Assembly (NCBI GenBank): GCA_016280915.1
Contig: JAEEHQ010000003.1
Span: 1-64,000, forward strand
Reading direction: 5' to 3'
Length of the DNA: 64,000 nt
Source: Bacteroidales bacterium
GTDB lineage: Bacteria; Bacteroidota; Bacteroidia; Bacteroidales; P3
A model generated the notes under the pieces. That model did no database searches and was not told the DNA's origin. It worked only from the letters and a program-made list of their open reading frames with translations. Both the position numbers and the translations under genes were made by a program. Shown piece by piece: positions 16,183-24,964 of the stretch (the first letter of the stretch is position 1; each line of letters begins with the position of its first letter).

Positions 16183-18615
16183 TCACCTGATGAGGGTGAC
16201 GGTGCCTTTGAGGTTTTTCCAGCCGTTGACGGAGGTGTCGCGGTAGCGGATGTAGTAGATGTAGGAGCCTTGAGGGAGGGGGATGCCGTCGTGGGTGCCG
16301 TCCCAGTCTCCGGTGAGGCCGTCGAACTCGGCCACTTTCTCGCCCCTGCGGTCGAAGAGGTTGACTTGGGCTTCGAGGATGAACTTGTTAGCCACTATCT
16401 TGAACCGATTGTTGGTTTCTTGGCCGGGGGTGAAGATGTTGGGCACGAGGATGAAGGTGCTGTCAAGTGGCGGTACGCCCCAATTTTTGATAACCACGAG
16501 GGTGTAGAAGATGATGCTGTCGCAGGTGTCGTTGATGGAGATGTAGATAGGGTAGTCGGTCACTTCGCTGCCAAAAGAAATGCCGCCCCAGCGGTGGGGC
16601 ATGTCGGCGGTGCTGACGGTGTCGTTGACATAGTGGCAGTGGGGACAGGTGACGAGGTCGATGGTCCAGAGGGTGTCGCAACCCGAAGGGGTCCAGTAGG
16701 TGGTTTGATAGAAAGTGTCGGTGTAGGCGTATTCCTCGTCGCGGAAGTAGTAGCTGCCCTCGCACTGGCGGACGATGATGGTGGAGTCGAAGTGGTTGCG
16801 TATGTTGATGTGGACCGACATGGTGTCGGGGGTGCGGGTGAAGGCACTGCGACCACCTAGGCAGGGTTCGGTGCTCTCGTCGCGCCAGGTGATGATGCGG
16901 CGCATAAGGAAGTTTCCATTAGTATTGTAGGTGTAGTCAACTTGTTGGCCGTCGTCGTAGGCATAGCGTTGGACAGTGCCGTCGCCGAAGTCCCAGATGA
17001 TGCTGTCGGCGGGTCGTTCGCTCCATGCGTGAAAATGGATGGGGTCGTACATGCACCAGATGCTGTCGTAGGGCAACTGCTGGGCAGGAATTCCGTTGAC
17101 CCGCAGGTAGCACCCGCCGGGCTGTATGTGAGATTGGACATATTGAGGGTTGGTAGCACCTACTTGGGTCATTGTCGCAATAAAAAAGCCTGGATGTGTG
17201 CACTCGATGTCGTGGGTGCCCGGAGAGTTGTATCTGCCGCCAATTTTGGCATAGCTGTATGGGGTGCCACTGATGCTATGGAAAAGGCTGGATATGTCCC
17301 AGCCGTCTATCTTCATGTAAGGAACGTCCTCGGTGCGGGTAAAAATTTGGCTGGAGAAACCTGTTCCATAGCGATTGCCGTTCCTGTCATGCCAGAAGGG
17401 GGTGTGGTTGTGGATGGGGTTGGTGTTCCACCACTCGATAGGAATGATGGGTAGAACTCCGCTTTGGGAACAGTATTCTTTGAGAATGACTGGTTGGGTG
17501 GAGGTGACGTAGTAGGGGCCGTCTGCCGAGGTACGCTCGAACCAGTCGGTCTGGTAGGCATCTAGGTGCAGGGTGCGGGTGCGGTCCGATGGTCTGGAGG
17601 CATCGGTGATGGTGATGGTCGTGCTGTCTACCAGTCCTGTAAAGCGCAGGTAGCCCTCTGTTTTCGGCACGATGAATTCTTTTCCTGCATAGCGGATAGG
17701 GATGGATTGGCTGAAAAGTACTCTGGTGTCGTGGTTGACATATTCTGGGATGACACAGGATGAGTTGCCTTCGAAGACGGCAATGCGTTTGCAGTCGCGG
17801 GCAATGATATGTGTGCCGCTGATGTCGCTGATGTCTGTGTTTATTGTCGTTGGCATGGGCGTGAAGGCATGGGTGGAGTCGAGCTGTAGGTTTCTGGTGG
17901 TGGGCTTGAAGGCTTGCAGGTGATACATCTGCCCCCGATGCAGGGTGACGGTAAGGGTGTCGCCTGCCGCATGGCCCATCCAGTCGGGGCAGCTGAGTAT
18001 GATGTCCACCGTGGTGCTGTCCTCGGTGGCCACGATGTTGCAGAAGGAGGGGCCGGTGAAGGCGGGTTTTGCTTTGCCGGTCAATTCGCCAGGATAGGAC
18101 TGAACTACGTATTCGTCGCGCAGCATTTCTGTGGGCAGAATGTTCATGGCCATTTGTGTGACAGGTGGGTAAAAGATGGTTTTGATGAAGAAGAGGGCAA
18201 TGGTGTCGGTGCTGGTGACATGCAGGCCATAATTCTGCGGGCCGAAGGCGGGTTGGTCGTCAACTGTCAGATCCCCAGGAAACAGGGTGTCGACATAGCG
18301 GCAGAGGTTTTCGGGCAGGTCGTTGAAGTTTAGGGTGTCCAGCCTGTTGCTGATGGTGTAGTGGCTCTTGACATGGAAGGTGTGGTGCAGGTCGAGCCTT
18401 TCGTTGGAAATGGTGACGTCGCAGTCGCGTTCGGCCACCACGCACATGGTTCTATAGCGTGTGCCCCACCATACCTGGCTCCACCGTGGCAGGGTCACCC
18501 AGAAGTCGGTGCCATGGGTGGCAAACTGCGCACTGCGGTGGTCTCCAAGGTCTTGAGCGGAAATTCCTATGGCAATGAATAGGAGAAGGAGTAGTATGGG
18601 CCAGCGGCGGTACAT
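16183..18615 (-). CDS. T9SS type B (CHU_C) secreted protein with IgGFc-binding-like N-terminus and PKD domain
   Basis: An 810-residue protein. Signal peptide, then 'HGTDFWVTLPRW' typical of the IgGFc-binding N-terminal region; a PKD domain with 'SIIWDFGDGTVQ' near residue 540; and a C-terminal gliding-motility/T9SS type B sorting domain ('NIFTPGQETNNRF', 'LFDRRGEKVAEF', 'LPQGSYIYYIRYRD'). It should be exported by the type IX system and be cell-surface attached or released. A paralogue begins at the left edge of the window. It is convergent with the phosphatase gene (8 bases apart) and separates the two hydrogenase loci. Confidence 0.88.
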   Translation of the reverse strand: MYRRWPILLLLLFIAIGISAQDLGDHRSAQFATHGTDFWVTLPRWSQVWWGTRYRTMCVVAERDCDVTISNERLDLHHTFHVKSHYTISNRLDTLNFNDLPENLCRYVDTLFPGDLTVDDQPAFGPQNYGLHVTSTDTIALFFIKTIFYPPVTQMAMNILPTEMLRDEYVVQSYPGELTGKAKPAFTGPSFCNIVATEDSTTVDIILSCPDWMGHAAGDTLTVTLHRGQMYHLQAFKPTTRNLQLDSTHAFTPMPTTINTDISDISGTHIIARDCKRIAVFEGNSSCVIPEYVNHDTRVLFSQSIPIRYAGKEFIVPKTEGYLRFTGLVDSTTITITDASRPSDRTRTLHLDAYQTDWFERTSADGPYYVTSTQPVILKEYCSQSGVLPIIPIEWWNTNPIHNHTPFWHDRNGNRYGTGFSSQIFTRTEDVPYMKIDGWDISSLFHSISGTPYSYAKIGGRYNSPGTHDIECTHPGFFIATMTQVGATNPQYVQSHIQPGGCYLRVNGIPAQQLPYDSIWCMYDPIHFHAWSERPADSIIWDFGDGTVQRYAYDDGQQVDYTYNTNGNFLMRRIITWRDESTEPCLGGRSAFTRTPDTMSVHINIRNHFDSTIIVRQCEGSYYFRDEEYAYTDTFYQTTYWTPSGCDTLWTIDLVTCPHCHYVNDTVSTADMPHRWGGISFGSEVTDYPIYISINDTCDSIIFYTLVVIKNWGVPPLDSTFILVPNIFTPGQETNNRFKIVANKFILEAQVNLFDRRGEKVAEFDGLTGDWDGTHDGIPLPQGSYIYYIRYRDTSVNGWKNLKGTVTLIR

Positions 18616-18640
18616 AGCATGTCTGGATTATAATGAAATG

Positions 18641-18648
18641 CAAAGGTA
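18641..18648 (-). promoter_or_regulatory. -7-like box upstream of the type B T9SS protein
   Basis: TACCTTTG on the minus strand, 25 bases before the start codon; no matching -33 TTG in the T-rich stretch upstream. Confidence 0.4.
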
Positions 18649-18730
18649 TGATTTTTTTTAATAATAGCGGCTTTTTTTAGTAATTTTTTTTTGATGGAAT
18701 TCCTCATCGGTAGTTGACACTCATATATTA

Positions 18731-18761
18731 TAAAGAAAGAGGATGCCCGAAAGCATCCTCT
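18731..18761 (-). terminator. Terminator of the hydBAC operon
   Basis: On the minus strand AGAGGATGC and GCATCCTCT form a perfect 9-bp stem with a 6-base loop, followed by TTCTTTAT. It lies about 40 bases after the hydC stop. Confidence 0.75.
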
Positions 18762-18802
18762 CAAAAGGGTTAAAGTATGGCCCTGATAAAGGGCTATAGA
18801 CT

Positions 18803-19285
18803 TTATTTGTCGCGATATTCGGCAATGATGCCGGCCACCTGGTTGGGGGTGAGACGTCCGTAGACCTTCTCGCCAATCATGGCCACAGGAGCAAGGCTGC
18901 AGGCACCCACACAGCGCAGGGTGCTGAGGGAGAAGAGCCCGTCTTCGGTGGTTTGACCTTCGCCGATGCCGAGTTGGCGACGGAACTCCTCGAGGAGCTT
19001 GTCGCTGCCGCGGACGTGGCAGGCGGTACCCAGGCAAACGTCGATGGGATATTTGCCCTTGGGGGTCATGGTGAAGAAGGAGTAGAAAGAGACGATTCCA
19101 TAGACCTTGGAAACAGGTATGTTGAGCTGTTTGGCGATGAACTCCTGGACCTCAGCGGGGAGATAGCCCAGTTTGCCCTGTACACCATGCAGCACATGGA
19201 TAACGTTGCCGGCAGAATTGCCATTGGCCTTGCAGACATCGATGATGATCTGCTTGTTAGTATCGTTCAGTTCAAATTTACACAT
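18803..19285 (-). CDS. hydC: [FeFe]-hydrogenase NuoE-like subunit (HydC)
   Basis: A 160-residue NuoE-family protein with a helical N-terminus and a thioredoxin-like [2Fe-2S] domain. The cysteines are in 'DVCLGTACHVRG' near residue 86 and 'LRCVGACSLAP' near 127. In trimeric bifurcating hydrogenases this subunit passes electrons between HydB and HydA. It is the last gene of the hydB-hydA-hydC run, 14 bases after hydA, and is followed by a hairpin terminator. Confidence 0.88.
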   Translation of the reverse strand: MCKFELNDTNKQIIIDVCKANGNSAGNVIHVLHGVQGKLGYLPAEVQEFIAKQLNIPVSKVYGIVSFYSFFTMTPKGKYPIDVCLGTACHVRGSDKLLEEFRRQLGIGEGQTTEDGLFSLSTLRCVGACSLAPVAMIGEKVYGRLTPNQVAGIIAEYRDK

Positions 19286-19299
19286 AGCTTTCTCTTTTT

Positions 19300-21072
19300 T
19301 TAAAGTCCATAATTCTTTTTTGACTTGTCAAAGTAATGGGTGTGCAGCAGGTGGTGAGCCTTTTCGCCACAGGGTTCGCCCAGATATTCTTTGTAAAGCT
19401 GTTTGATGTAGGGGTTCTCGTGCGATTTGCGGATGGGCATGCTGGAGTCCTCTTCGTAGATGGCGTTGAGACGTTTCTCGACCTTGGAGAAGTCGCCATG
19501 GTGGTAGGGCTGACCGGCACCACCCACGCAGCCGCCGGGGCAGGCCATGATTTCGATGGCGTGGAAGAATTCCTCGCCCTTGCGCACCTTGTCGAGCAGT
19601 TTGCGGGCGTTGCCCAAGCCATGTGCGATGCCGATGCGGATGGGAGTGCCGTCGAAGTCGACGGTGGCTTCGCGCACGCCGGTAAGGCCACGCAACTGTT
19701 GGAAGTCGACCTTGCCGAGGGCTTTCTTGGTGTAAAGTTCGTAGGCGGTGCGGGTGGCAGCCTCGATGACACCGCCGGTGGCACCGAAGATGGCGGCAGC
19801 ACCAGTACTCTCACCGAGAGGACGGTCGAACTCGCCATTGGGAAGCTGGTCGAACTTGATGCCGAGGTAGCGGATCATATCGGCCAACTCGCGGGTGGTG
19901 AGCGAGATGTCCACGTCGGGGTTGCCGTTCACCTGGAACTCGTCGCGCTTGCACTCGTACTTCTTGGCCACGCAGGGCATGATGGCAACGACCACCAGGT
20001 CTTCGCGGCTGATGCCCAGCTTTTCGGCCCAGTAGTTCTTGGCGATGGCGCCGAACATCATCATGGGGCTCTTGGCGGTGGAGGGCACATCGAGCATCTC
20101 GGGGTAGTAGGTCTCGAAGAAGTTGACCCAACCGGGGCAGCAGGAGGTCATGATGGGCAGGCGGACCGACTTGTCGCCAGCCTGGTAGCGGGCGATGCGG
20201 TCGAGCATTTCGGTGCCTTCCTCCATGATGGTGAGGTCGGCAGCGAAGTCGGTGTCGAACACATAGTTGAAACCGAGCTGACGCAGGGCGGTAACCATCT
20301 TGCCGGTGACGCGGGAGCCAGGCTCCATGCCGAACTCTTCGCCCAGGGCGACGCGGACAGCGGGAGCGGTCTGCACGATGACGGTTTTCTTGGGGTTGTT
20401 GAGGGCCTTCATCACGTCGCGGGTGTTGTCGACTTCGCTGAGGGCGCCGACGGGGCAGGCCTGGACGCACTGGCCGCACATGACGCAGGTGCTGTCCTCG
20501 AGTTTCTGCTCGAAGGCGGTGCCCACCACAGCCTCGAAGCCGCGGTTGATGGCGGAGAGTGCGCCGACGGTCTGCATTTGGTTGCAGACGGTCTCGCAGC
20601 GGCGGCACATGATGCACTTGTTCATGTCGCGGATGATGGCGGCAGAGATATCTTTCTTATATACGGACTTGGAACCGCTGTAGGTGATTTCGCGGAGACC
20701 GAGGTCCAGAGCCAGTTTCTGCAGCTCGCACTTACCGGCCTGAGGGCAGACCAAGCAGTCTGACGGGTGGTCGGAGAGGAGCAGGTCGACCACGGTGCGG
20801 CGGGCCATGATGACGCGCAGGGTGTGTGTGTGGATGACCATGCCCTCTTTGCACTCGGTGTAGCAGGAGGGGACGAGGTTTTTGCTGCCCTCAACCTCTA
20901 CAACGCAGACACGGCAGGAGCCGGGTTTGTTTTCGATGCCCTGACCTTCCAGCTTGTAATGGCAGAGCGTGGGGATTGCTATACCGATGCTTTTGGCAGC
21001 CTCCAAAATGGTGGTACCTTTGGGGACTTGCAGAAAATGGCCATCGATTGTTAAGGCTATCATTGTTTCCAT
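19300..21072 (-). CDS. hydA: NAD-linked [FeFe]-hydrogenase catalytic subunit (HydA)
   Basis: A 590-residue catalytic subunit. N-terminal plant-type [2Fe-2S] domain ('CHYKLEGQG', 'GSCRVCVVEVEG'), a His-Cys3 [4Fe-4S] motif ('HPSDCLVCPQAGKC'), two [4Fe-4S] ferredoxin motifs ('CIMCRRCETVC', 'CVMCGQCVQACP'), then the H-cluster domain with all three signatures intact: 'TSCCPGWVNFFE', 'MPCVAKKYECKRDE' and 'EIMACPGGCVGGAGQP'. Both the relay and ligand cysteines of TSCCP are present, so it should be active, unlike the HydS-like protein. With HydB and HydC it belongs to the trimeric group A type that couples NADH and ferredoxin to H2. Confidence 0.95.
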   Translation of the reverse strand: METMIALTIDGHFLQVPKGTTILEAAKSIGIAIPTLCHYKLEGQGIENKPGSCRVCVVEVEGSKNLVPSCYTECKEGMVIHTHTLRVIMARRTVVDLLLSDHPSDCLVCPQAGKCELQKLALDLGLREITYSGSKSVYKKDISAAIIRDMNKCIMCRRCETVCNQMQTVGALSAINRGFEAVVGTAFEQKLEDSTCVMCGQCVQACPVGALSEVDNTRDVMKALNNPKKTVIVQTAPAVRVALGEEFGMEPGSRVTGKMVTALRQLGFNYVFDTDFAADLTIMEEGTEMLDRIARYQAGDKSVRLPIMTSCCPGWVNFFETYYPEMLDVPSTAKSPMMMFGAIAKNYWAEKLGISREDLVVVAIMPCVAKKYECKRDEFQVNGNPDVDISLTTRELADMIRYLGIKFDQLPNGEFDRPLGESTGAAAIFGATGGVIEAATRTAYELYTKKALGKVDFQQLRGLTGVREATVDFDGTPIRIGIAHGLGNARKLLDKVRKGEEFFHAIEIMACPGGCVGGAGQPYHHGDFSKVEKRLNAIYEEDSSMPIRKSHENPYIKQLYKEYLGEPCGEKAHHLLHTHYFDKSKKNYGL

Positions 21073-21080
21073 TACTTATC

Positions 21081-22958
21081 TTATTTAATTTGAATAGCGT
21101 TAAACTTACATTTAGTGACACAGGTGCCGCACTTGATACAGGTTTCTTGGTCGATGAAGTGAGGCATTTTGCGTTCGCCGGAGATGGCTTCGACGGGGCA
21201 GTTGCGTGCGCAGGCACCACAGCCGATGCAGACAGCCTTGTTGATTTCGTAGTGAATCAGGTCCTTGCAGACACCGGCACGGCATTTCTTGTCGACCACG
21301 TGCTCCACATACTCGTCCCAGAAGTTGTCGAGGGTGGAGAGGATGGGGTTGGGGGAGGACTGGCCAAGGCCGCAGAGTGCTGTGTCTTTGATATTAATGG
21401 AAAGGTTACGCAGTTTTTCCAGGTCTTCCATGGTACCCTTGCCCTTGGTAATCTTGTCGAGCATCTCGGCAAGACGTTTGTTGCCGATGCGGCAGGGGTT
21501 GCACTTGCCGCAGGACTCGGGAACGGTGAAGTCGAGGTAGAACTTGGCGATGGAGACCATGCAGGAGGTCTCGTCCATGATAACCATACCGCCAGATCCC
21601 ATCATGGAGCCGGCAGCGGTGAGGGATTTGTAGTCGATGGGGATGTCGAGATGCTTCTCGGTGAGGCAGCCGCCAGAAGGACCGCCGGTCTGCACGGCTT
21701 TGAATTTCTTGTTGTCCTTGATGCCGCCACCAATCTCGTAGATAATCTCGCGCAGGGTGGTGCCCATGGGAACCTCAATGAGGCCCACATTGTTCACCTG
21801 ACCAGCCAGAGCAAACACCTTGGTGCCTTTGGAGTTGGCCGTTCCGATGCTGCTGAACCACTCGGCACCCTTGCGGATGATGATGGGGATGTTGGCATAG
21901 GTCTCGACGTTGTTGACGTTGGTGGGCTTCATGTTGTAGCCCTTCTCGGAGGTTCGTGGGGGTTTGAAGGTGGGCTCGCCACGTTTGCCCTCCATGGAGT
22001 GGATGAGGGCAGTGGCCTCGCCGCAGACGAAGGCACCTGCACCGTAGCGGAGCTCGATGTCGAAGTTGAAGCCGGTGCCCAGGATGTTCTCGCCGAGGAG
22101 ACCGTACTCCTTGGCCTGATCGATGGCCACGTGGAGGCGATGGACGGCCATGGGGTATTCGGCACGGATGTAGATGAGACCTTTGTCAGCACCCACGGCG
22201 TAGCCGCCAATGGCCATAGCCTCGAGGACAGAGTGGGGGTCGCCCTCCAAGATGGAGCGGTCCATGAAGGCACCCGGGTCGCCCTCGTCGGCGTTGCAGA
22301 CCATGTATTTCTGGTCGCCTTTGGCACGAGCGGTGGCAGCCCATTTCTTACCTGTGGGGAAACCAGCACCGCCACGGCCGCCAAGGCCGGACTCGGTGAC
22401 GATTTCGACAACCTTCTCGGGGGTGTACTCGGTGAGGCACTTGGCTAGGGCCAGATAGCCCTCGCAAGCGATGTATTCCTCGATGTTCTCGGCATCTATC
22501 ACGCCGCAGTTGCGGAGCGCGATGCGCATCTGTTTTTTGTAGAAGCCGATGTTCTCTGACTCTTCGATGGTCTCTTCGGTGTCTGGGTCGGTGTAGAGGA
22601 GGTGCTCGACACGATTGCCGTTGATGATGTGGGTCTCGATGATGTCCTCAACATCTTCAGCAGCCACTTCGGTGTAGAAGGTGTTGTCGGGCATGATCTT
22701 GACGATGGGACCTCTCTCGCAGAAGCCGAAGCAGCCGGTGCGGACAACTTTGACTTTGTCCTGAAGGCCGTGGGCTTCGATGGACTTGCGTAAGTTCTCA
22801 ATGATAGGGACGCTGCCAGAGGCGGCACAACCTGTATCACCACAGACTAAGATGGTTTTGGTGCCGGAGGGACGCTTGGGACCCTTACGGTCGGCCATGA
22901 TTGGCTGGGAAGCCTCGTAAAGGGCTTGCAAATCGGCCAATGATTTTAGTTTTGCCAT
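21081..22958 (-). CDS. hydB: [FeFe]-hydrogenase NuoF-like flavoprotein subunit (HydB)
   Basis: A 625-residue NuoF-family subunit. N-terminal thioredoxin-like [2Fe-2S] domain ('CGDTGCAASGS', 'TGCFGFCERGP'), the FMN/NADH-binding core ('GLGGRGGAGFPTGKKW', 'GAGAFVCGEATAL'), a [4Fe-4S] motif 'ESCGKCNPCRIG', and a C-terminal two-cluster ferredoxin ('CIGCGACARNCP', 'CIKCGTCVTKC'). The added N- and C-terminal clusters separate HydB of bifurcating hydrogenases from plain complex I NuoF. It is the first gene of the operon, 8 bases before hydA, with a well-formed promoter about 100 bases upstream. Confidence 0.95.
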   Translation of the reverse strand: MAKLKSLADLQALYEASQPIMADRKGPKRPSGTKTILVCGDTGCAASGSVPIIENLRKSIEAHGLQDKVKVVRTGCFGFCERGPIVKIMPDNTFYTEVAAEDVEDIIETHIINGNRVEHLLYTDPDTEETIEESENIGFYKKQMRIALRNCGVIDAENIEEYIACEGYLALAKCLTEYTPEKVVEIVTESGLGGRGGAGFPTGKKWAATARAKGDQKYMVCNADEGDPGAFMDRSILEGDPHSVLEAMAIGGYAVGADKGLIYIRAEYPMAVHRLHVAIDQAKEYGLLGENILGTGFNFDIELRYGAGAFVCGEATALIHSMEGKRGEPTFKPPRTSEKGYNMKPTNVNNVETYANIPIIIRKGAEWFSSIGTANSKGTKVFALAGQVNNVGLIEVPMGTTLREIIYEIGGGIKDNKKFKAVQTGGPSGGCLTEKHLDIPIDYKSLTAAGSMMGSGGMVIMDETSCMVSIAKFYLDFTVPESCGKCNPCRIGNKRLAEMLDKITKGKGTMEDLEKLRNLSINIKDTALCGLGQSSPNPILSTLDNFWDEYVEHVVDKKCRAGVCKDLIHYEINKAVCIGCGACARNCPVEAISGERKMPHFIDQETCIKCGTCVTKCKFNAIQIK

Positions 22959-23061
22959 GTTGTCTTTGTGTTTTTATGAAGGATTAATAATATACATATA
23001 CATTGCAACGTCTTTGTGCATAATGGCTTACACATAACGCGCAATCTTTCGTCATAACGCA

Positions 23062-23091
23062 CAAAAATACAAAAAAATTAGATATTTACAA
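23062..23091 (-). promoter_or_regulatory. Promoter of the hydBAC operon
   Basis: TTG (23091-23089), 19 bases, then TATTTTTG (23069-23062) on the minus strand: a full match to the Bacteroidetes TTG-N19-TAnnTTTG promoter. The predicted transcript has a leader of about 95 bases before hydB. Confidence 0.75.
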
Positions 23092-23132
23092 TCTTTTGGC
23101 TATATTTTTTGTGAAAAATAAGTTTCTAAGTT

Positions 23133-23180
23133 GGGATTTTGAGAGCGCGTGTCTCCGACACGCTGAGTTATATCTACTTA
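23133..23180 (-). repeat. Intergenic repeat R3, copy 1
   Basis: Read on the minus strand it is AAGTAGATATAACTCAGCG.. with the hairpin GCGTGTC gga GACACGC and then CTCTCAAAATC. Related copies lie at 50883-50932 and 60561-60663. In the 50.9-kb copy the stem is GCGTGCC/GGCACGC, a compensated base-pair change. Confidence 0.65.
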
Positions 23181-23182
23181 TG

Positions 23183-23273
23183 TGCCCCACACAAAAAGAG
23201 GGTTCTCCCATTCAGTCGCGCACTCTTTTTATGCGGGGATATTGAGAGTAAGGCCCCCCGAGCCTTTTTTCGT
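23183..23273. other. Hairpin-rich tail of the trmN6-hydB intergenic region
   Basis: CCCC..AAAAAGAG (from 23186) can pair with CTCTTTTT..GGGG (to 23239), and AAGGC-GCCTT followed by TTTTTT at 23252-23273 looks like a small plus-strand terminator. No gene on the plus strand ends here, so a terminator-like unit without an obvious customer remains. No ORF in this stretch is convincing. Confidence 0.4.
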
Positions 23274-23310
23274 TTTACCTTATTTTTTGTCGTTACTTAA
23301 GGGCGCTTGA

Positions 23311-24021
23311 CTATAGTTTTCCACAAATGAGGAAGTCTTTCATCAGGTTTAAATACCAGTCGGAGCGGGTGTGGTCGCTGTTGCGCATGCAGAAGACTTC
23401 ATCTTGCGGTTGGCTGACAATGCCTTTTTTTAGGATTAAGACATGCCGTTTGGGACCTTTTTGGGGGTTTGTTTTGATGATATAGTTGTGTTGGATGGAG
23501 AAACCTGTTTGGCGGCTGATAGTCAGGAAGTCCTGGAGCACTTCGGGCGGGATGCATACGGAGAATAGTCCGTCTTCTTCCAGTAGCCCGTATGCCCCTT
23601 GGATGAGGATGGTGAAAGGGAGACTGGAGGTGTGGCGCGCACGGGTGCGTGCGGGATTGGGGCACTCCAGACTTCGGTGGAAATAGGGCGGATTGCAGAC
23701 AATACAGTCGAAGGACGGCTCGGGATGGGCAATAAGGTAGTCTTGCAATGATATGTGCTGCAGTTTGATGCGGTGGCTCCATTTCGATTGGGCGAAGTTC
23801 AGCTGGGCATCCTTCACAGCATTTTCATCAATCTCGATGGCTGTGATTTGGGCCTCGGGATATCGTTGTGCCAGCATGAGGGCGAGGACTCCAGTTCCGG
23901 TGCCGATGTCCAAAATTCGGTTGCCTCCCGCGCACAAAGCACCCAGCAGGTCGCTGTCGGTGCCTACTTTCATGGCGGCATGGTCTTGATGGATGTCGAA
24001 TTGCTGGAAATGGAAAGGCAT
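23311..24021 (-). CDS. trmN6: tRNA1(Val) (adenine(37)-N6)-methyltransferase
   Basis: A 236-residue class I SAM-dependent methyltransferase. The SAM-binding 'DIGTGTGVLALMLAQ' is near residue 39 and the adenine-N6 'NPPYF' motif near 111, which places it in the TrmN6/YfiC family that modifies A37 of tRNA1(Val). Usual length. Its start is 6 bases after the HAD gene's stop, and the two probably share the promoter at 24765-24794. Confidence 0.88.
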   Translation of the reverse strand: MPFHFQQFDIHQDHAAMKVGTDSDLLGALCAGGNRILDIGTGTGVLALMLAQRYPEAQITAIEIDENAVKDAQLNFAQSKWSHRIKLQHISLQDYLIAHPEPSFDCIVCNPPYFHRSLECPNPARTRARHTSSLPFTILIQGAYGLLEEDGLFSVCIPPEVLQDFLTISRQTGFSIQHNYIIKTNPQKGPKRHVLILKKGIVSQPQDEVFCMRNSDHTRSDWYLNLMKDFLICGKL

Positions 24022-24027
24022 GGGTTT

Positions 24028-24681
24028 CTATTGGGTTGTTTCGACGATAGGAACTAATTGGTTGAAGTGGTCGATGATGTAGTTGGGGGTGGAGGCGAGG
24101 AGTTGGTGGCGAGAGTGGTTGCCATAAGTGACGGCGACTGTGGGGCAATGGGCTTTGCGACCCATCTCGATGTCGAAGATGGTGTCGCCCACTACTAAGG
24201 TCTCATTGGCGCGTGTTCCCATGCGTTCCATGAGCACCAAGGCCATGTCGGGTGCCGGCTTGGGTCTCAACGGGTGGGTGTCGGCCGTGATGATGGTTTC
24301 GAAATAGTGCTGCAAATGATGTCGTTGCAAGATGCTGTCTAACGAGAATTTATTGCGACTGGTGCAGATGGCCATTCGGACTTTCTTCTTATTGAGTAGG
24401 GCCAGCGTCTCGGGCACTTGGGGAAAGATGCCGATGTGGCCTATCTCGTAAATGGGGAAGAGCCGCCGGTAGGTCTCTGCCCCCGCGAGCGCTTCGGAAT
24501 CGTTGAAATTGCCAAGGATTTGCACGCAGTCTTTTAATGGAAGTCCGATGGTTTGCCGCACAGCCTCTTCGGTTGGGATGTCTTTGCCCAAGGCTTCAAA
24601 TGTTTTCTGCATGGTCAGCACGATGCCTGGGGCGGTGTCGGCCAAGGTTCCGTCAAAGTCGAATAGTATTGCTTTAATCAT
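24028..24681 (-). CDS. HAD-family phosphatase, phosphoglycolate phosphatase-like
   Basis: A 217-residue HAD subfamily IA hydrolase: motif I 'FDFDGTLADTAPG' at residues 7-19, motif II 'ICTSRNKFS' near 106, and motif IV 'VVGDTIFDIEMGRKA' near 167, with an inserted helical cap between I and II. Closest in pattern to phosphoglycolate phosphatases and related sugar-phosphate or nucleotide phosphatases; the substrate cannot be fixed from sequence. First gene of a two-gene unit with trmN6. Confidence 0.85.
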   Translation of the reverse strand: MIKAILFDFDGTLADTAPGIVLTMQKTFEALGKDIPTEEAVRQTIGLPLKDCVQILGNFNDSEALAGAETYRRLFPIYEIGHIGIFPQVPETLALLNKKKVRMAICTSRNKFSLDSILQRHHLQHYFETIITADTHPLRPKPAPDMALVLMERMGTRANETLVVGDTIFDIEMGRKAHCPTVAVTYGNHSRHQLLASTPNYIIDHFNQLVPIVETTQ

Positions 24682-24764
24682 TGCTTATTGGCAGTTGGCA
24701 CTTTTGCTTGGTGAGTTTTGAAAATGAGAGGATTATCATTTCGGCTCATCGTTTCCTTCTTTTG

Positions 24765-24794
24765 CAAAGATACGATTTTATGGCAATTACACAA
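24765..24794 (-). promoter_or_regulatory. Promoter of the HAD-trmN6 operon
   Basis: TTG (24794-24792), 19 bases, then TATCTTTG (24772-24765) on the minus strand, a full match to the Bacteroidetes consensus, about 85 bases before the HAD start. Confidence 0.75.
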
Positions 24795-24916
24795 AAAACT
24801 CCACGCAAAGCGAAGTTAGCGATTTGGCGAAGCCGTATGGCTGGCGGCTGGCTGTTTCTTGCAGTTGGGCCATTCTTTTTTTATAGAATTATACTTTCTA
24901 TATCATAAAAATTACG

Positions 24917-24924
24917 TATATTTG
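24917..24924 (+). promoter_or_regulatory. -7 box of glyA
   Basis: TATATTTG lies 40 bases before the glyA ATG. A TTG at the usual -33 distance is not seen. Confidence 0.55.
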
Positions 24925-24964
24925 CAAATCTAAAATTTAATAATATTTAATACATATATTTGAT

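Noticed and set aside
19336-20763. 475-aa plus-strand ORF opposite hydA
   Set aside because: Gly/Ala/Val/His-rich translation of the complement of hydA; typical shadow of a GC-rich gene.
20976-22448. 490-aa plus-strand ORF opposite hydB
   Set aside because: Same reason: antisense shadow spanning the hydA-hydB junction.
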